Origin: DATFQE01 sp035264445
Lineage (GTDB): Bacteria > Actinomycetota > Thermoleophilia > Gaiellales > Gaiellaceae
Length of the DNA stretch: 5,885 nt
NCBI GenBank assembly: GCA_035264445.1
Contig: DATFQE010000069.1
Location: 1 to 5,885 of the forward strand
Direction of reading: 5' to 3'
The translations under genes and the position numbers were made by a program. Each line of letters starts with the position of its first letter. The first letter of the stretch is position 1. Below are positions 5,575 to 5,885 of the stretch, in pieces. The notes beneath the pieces were generated by a model. The model had not been told where the DNA came from and did not search any database. It worked only from the letters and a program-made list of their open reading frames with translations.

Positions 5575-5885
5575 CTAGACGTACTTCCCCATGCCGCCCG
5601 CGACGTCGATCGACGCGCCGGTGATGTAGCTCGCCCGCTCGCCGAGGAGGAACGCGACGAGTCCCGAAACTTCGTCGGGCCTGCCGAAGCGTCCAAGGGG
5701 GACTTCCCGCTGGGCGAAGCGGTCGAAGAACTCCTCGCGTGGCAACTCGGGTGCCCGCCGGTGATGGATGTTCTCCCACTGCGGCGTGGTCACGAAGCCG
5801 ATGTTGACGCCGTTGACGAGGATGTTGTCCGTCGCCACCTCGAGCGCGAGCGTCTTCGTGAACGAGTTGCCGGCCGCGCGGTTGA
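5575..5885 (-). CDS. C-terminal part of a short-chain dehydrogenase/reductase-like protein (partial)
   Basis: The frame is open from the right edge to a TAG at 5575-5577 and gives the last 102 residues of an SDR (Rossmann fold, NAD(P)-linked oxidoreductase). Recognisable parts are the catalytic-helix end NSFTKTLALE, the strand ILVNGVNIGFVTTP that follows it, PLGRFGRPDEV in the usual position before the last helix, and the C-terminal YITGASIDVAGG signature. Two deviations are visible. The residue aligned with the Lys of YxxxK is Arg (codon 5878-5880), and the near-invariant Pro-Gly after VNxVN is Ile-Gly. The GTG at 5836-5838 is an internal Val codon, not a start, because SDR similarity continues upstream of it to the edge. 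The tail GMGKYV follows the signature. The Rossmann glycine motif and the Tyr position lie outside the window, so activity and substrate cannot be judged. Confidence 0.88.
   Translation of the reverse strand, partial: NRAAGNSFTKTLALEVATDNILVNGVNIGFVTTPQWENIHHRRAPELPREEFFDRFAQREVPLGRFGRPDEVSGLVAFLLGERASYITGASIDVAGGMGKYV

Noticed and set aside
5564..5576. The short inverted repeat GCCCG-CT-CGGGC between the MFS and SDR-like stop codons, as a two-way terminator.
   Set aside because: The loop is too short for the full stem, the remaining 4-5 pairs are weak, and no T tract follows on either strand. Such repeats arise by chance at this GC content.

Overview
The window is a compact, GC-rich (roughly 70%) bacterial chromosomal segment with strong G/C preference at third codon positions. 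Composition and protein style (an actinobacterial-type acyl-ACP thioesterase, an S1C/PDZ protease, a one-cysteine peroxiredoxin) suggest an actinobacterium, possibly a soil Thermoleophilia-like lineage. No phylogenetic marker is present, so that placement is inference. No RNA gene, CRISPR array, insertion sequence or phage gene was seen, and no gene-free stretch exceeds about 110 bases.

Layout from left to right: the 3' end of an unrecognised plus-strand gene (1-129); a minus-strand trypsin-like serine protease with one PDZ domain (132-1145), convergent with it and only 2 bases away; a divergent control region of about 80 bases; a plus-strand pair made of a FatA-like acyl-ACP thioesterase (1227-1961) and a two-part protein joining an aldo/keto reductase to a polynucleotide-kinase-like ATPase (1961-3544), which overlap by one base (TGATG) and are probably translationally coupled; a minus-strand 1-Cys peroxiredoxin (3526-4188) whose 3' end overlaps the fusion gene by 19 bases; a second divergent control region of 107 bases; a plus-strand 12-helix MFS exporter (4296-5555); and the C-terminal part of a minus-strand short-chain dehydrogenase-like protein (5575 to the right edge).

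How the genes work together is only partly readable. The thioesterase and the fusion protein are the one convincing operon. The peroxiredoxin and protease suggest general stress housekeeping, but each appears to have its own promoter. The most unusual item is the 527-residue fusion gene. It has an apparently intact aldo/keto reductase tetrad, an intact P-loop kinase, and a C-terminal HAD-phosphatase-like remnant that keeps a Cys/His metal-knuckle pattern while seeming to have lost every HAD catalytic residue. A second point is that the SDR fragment at the right edge has Arg where the catalytic Lys of SDR enzymes normally sits.
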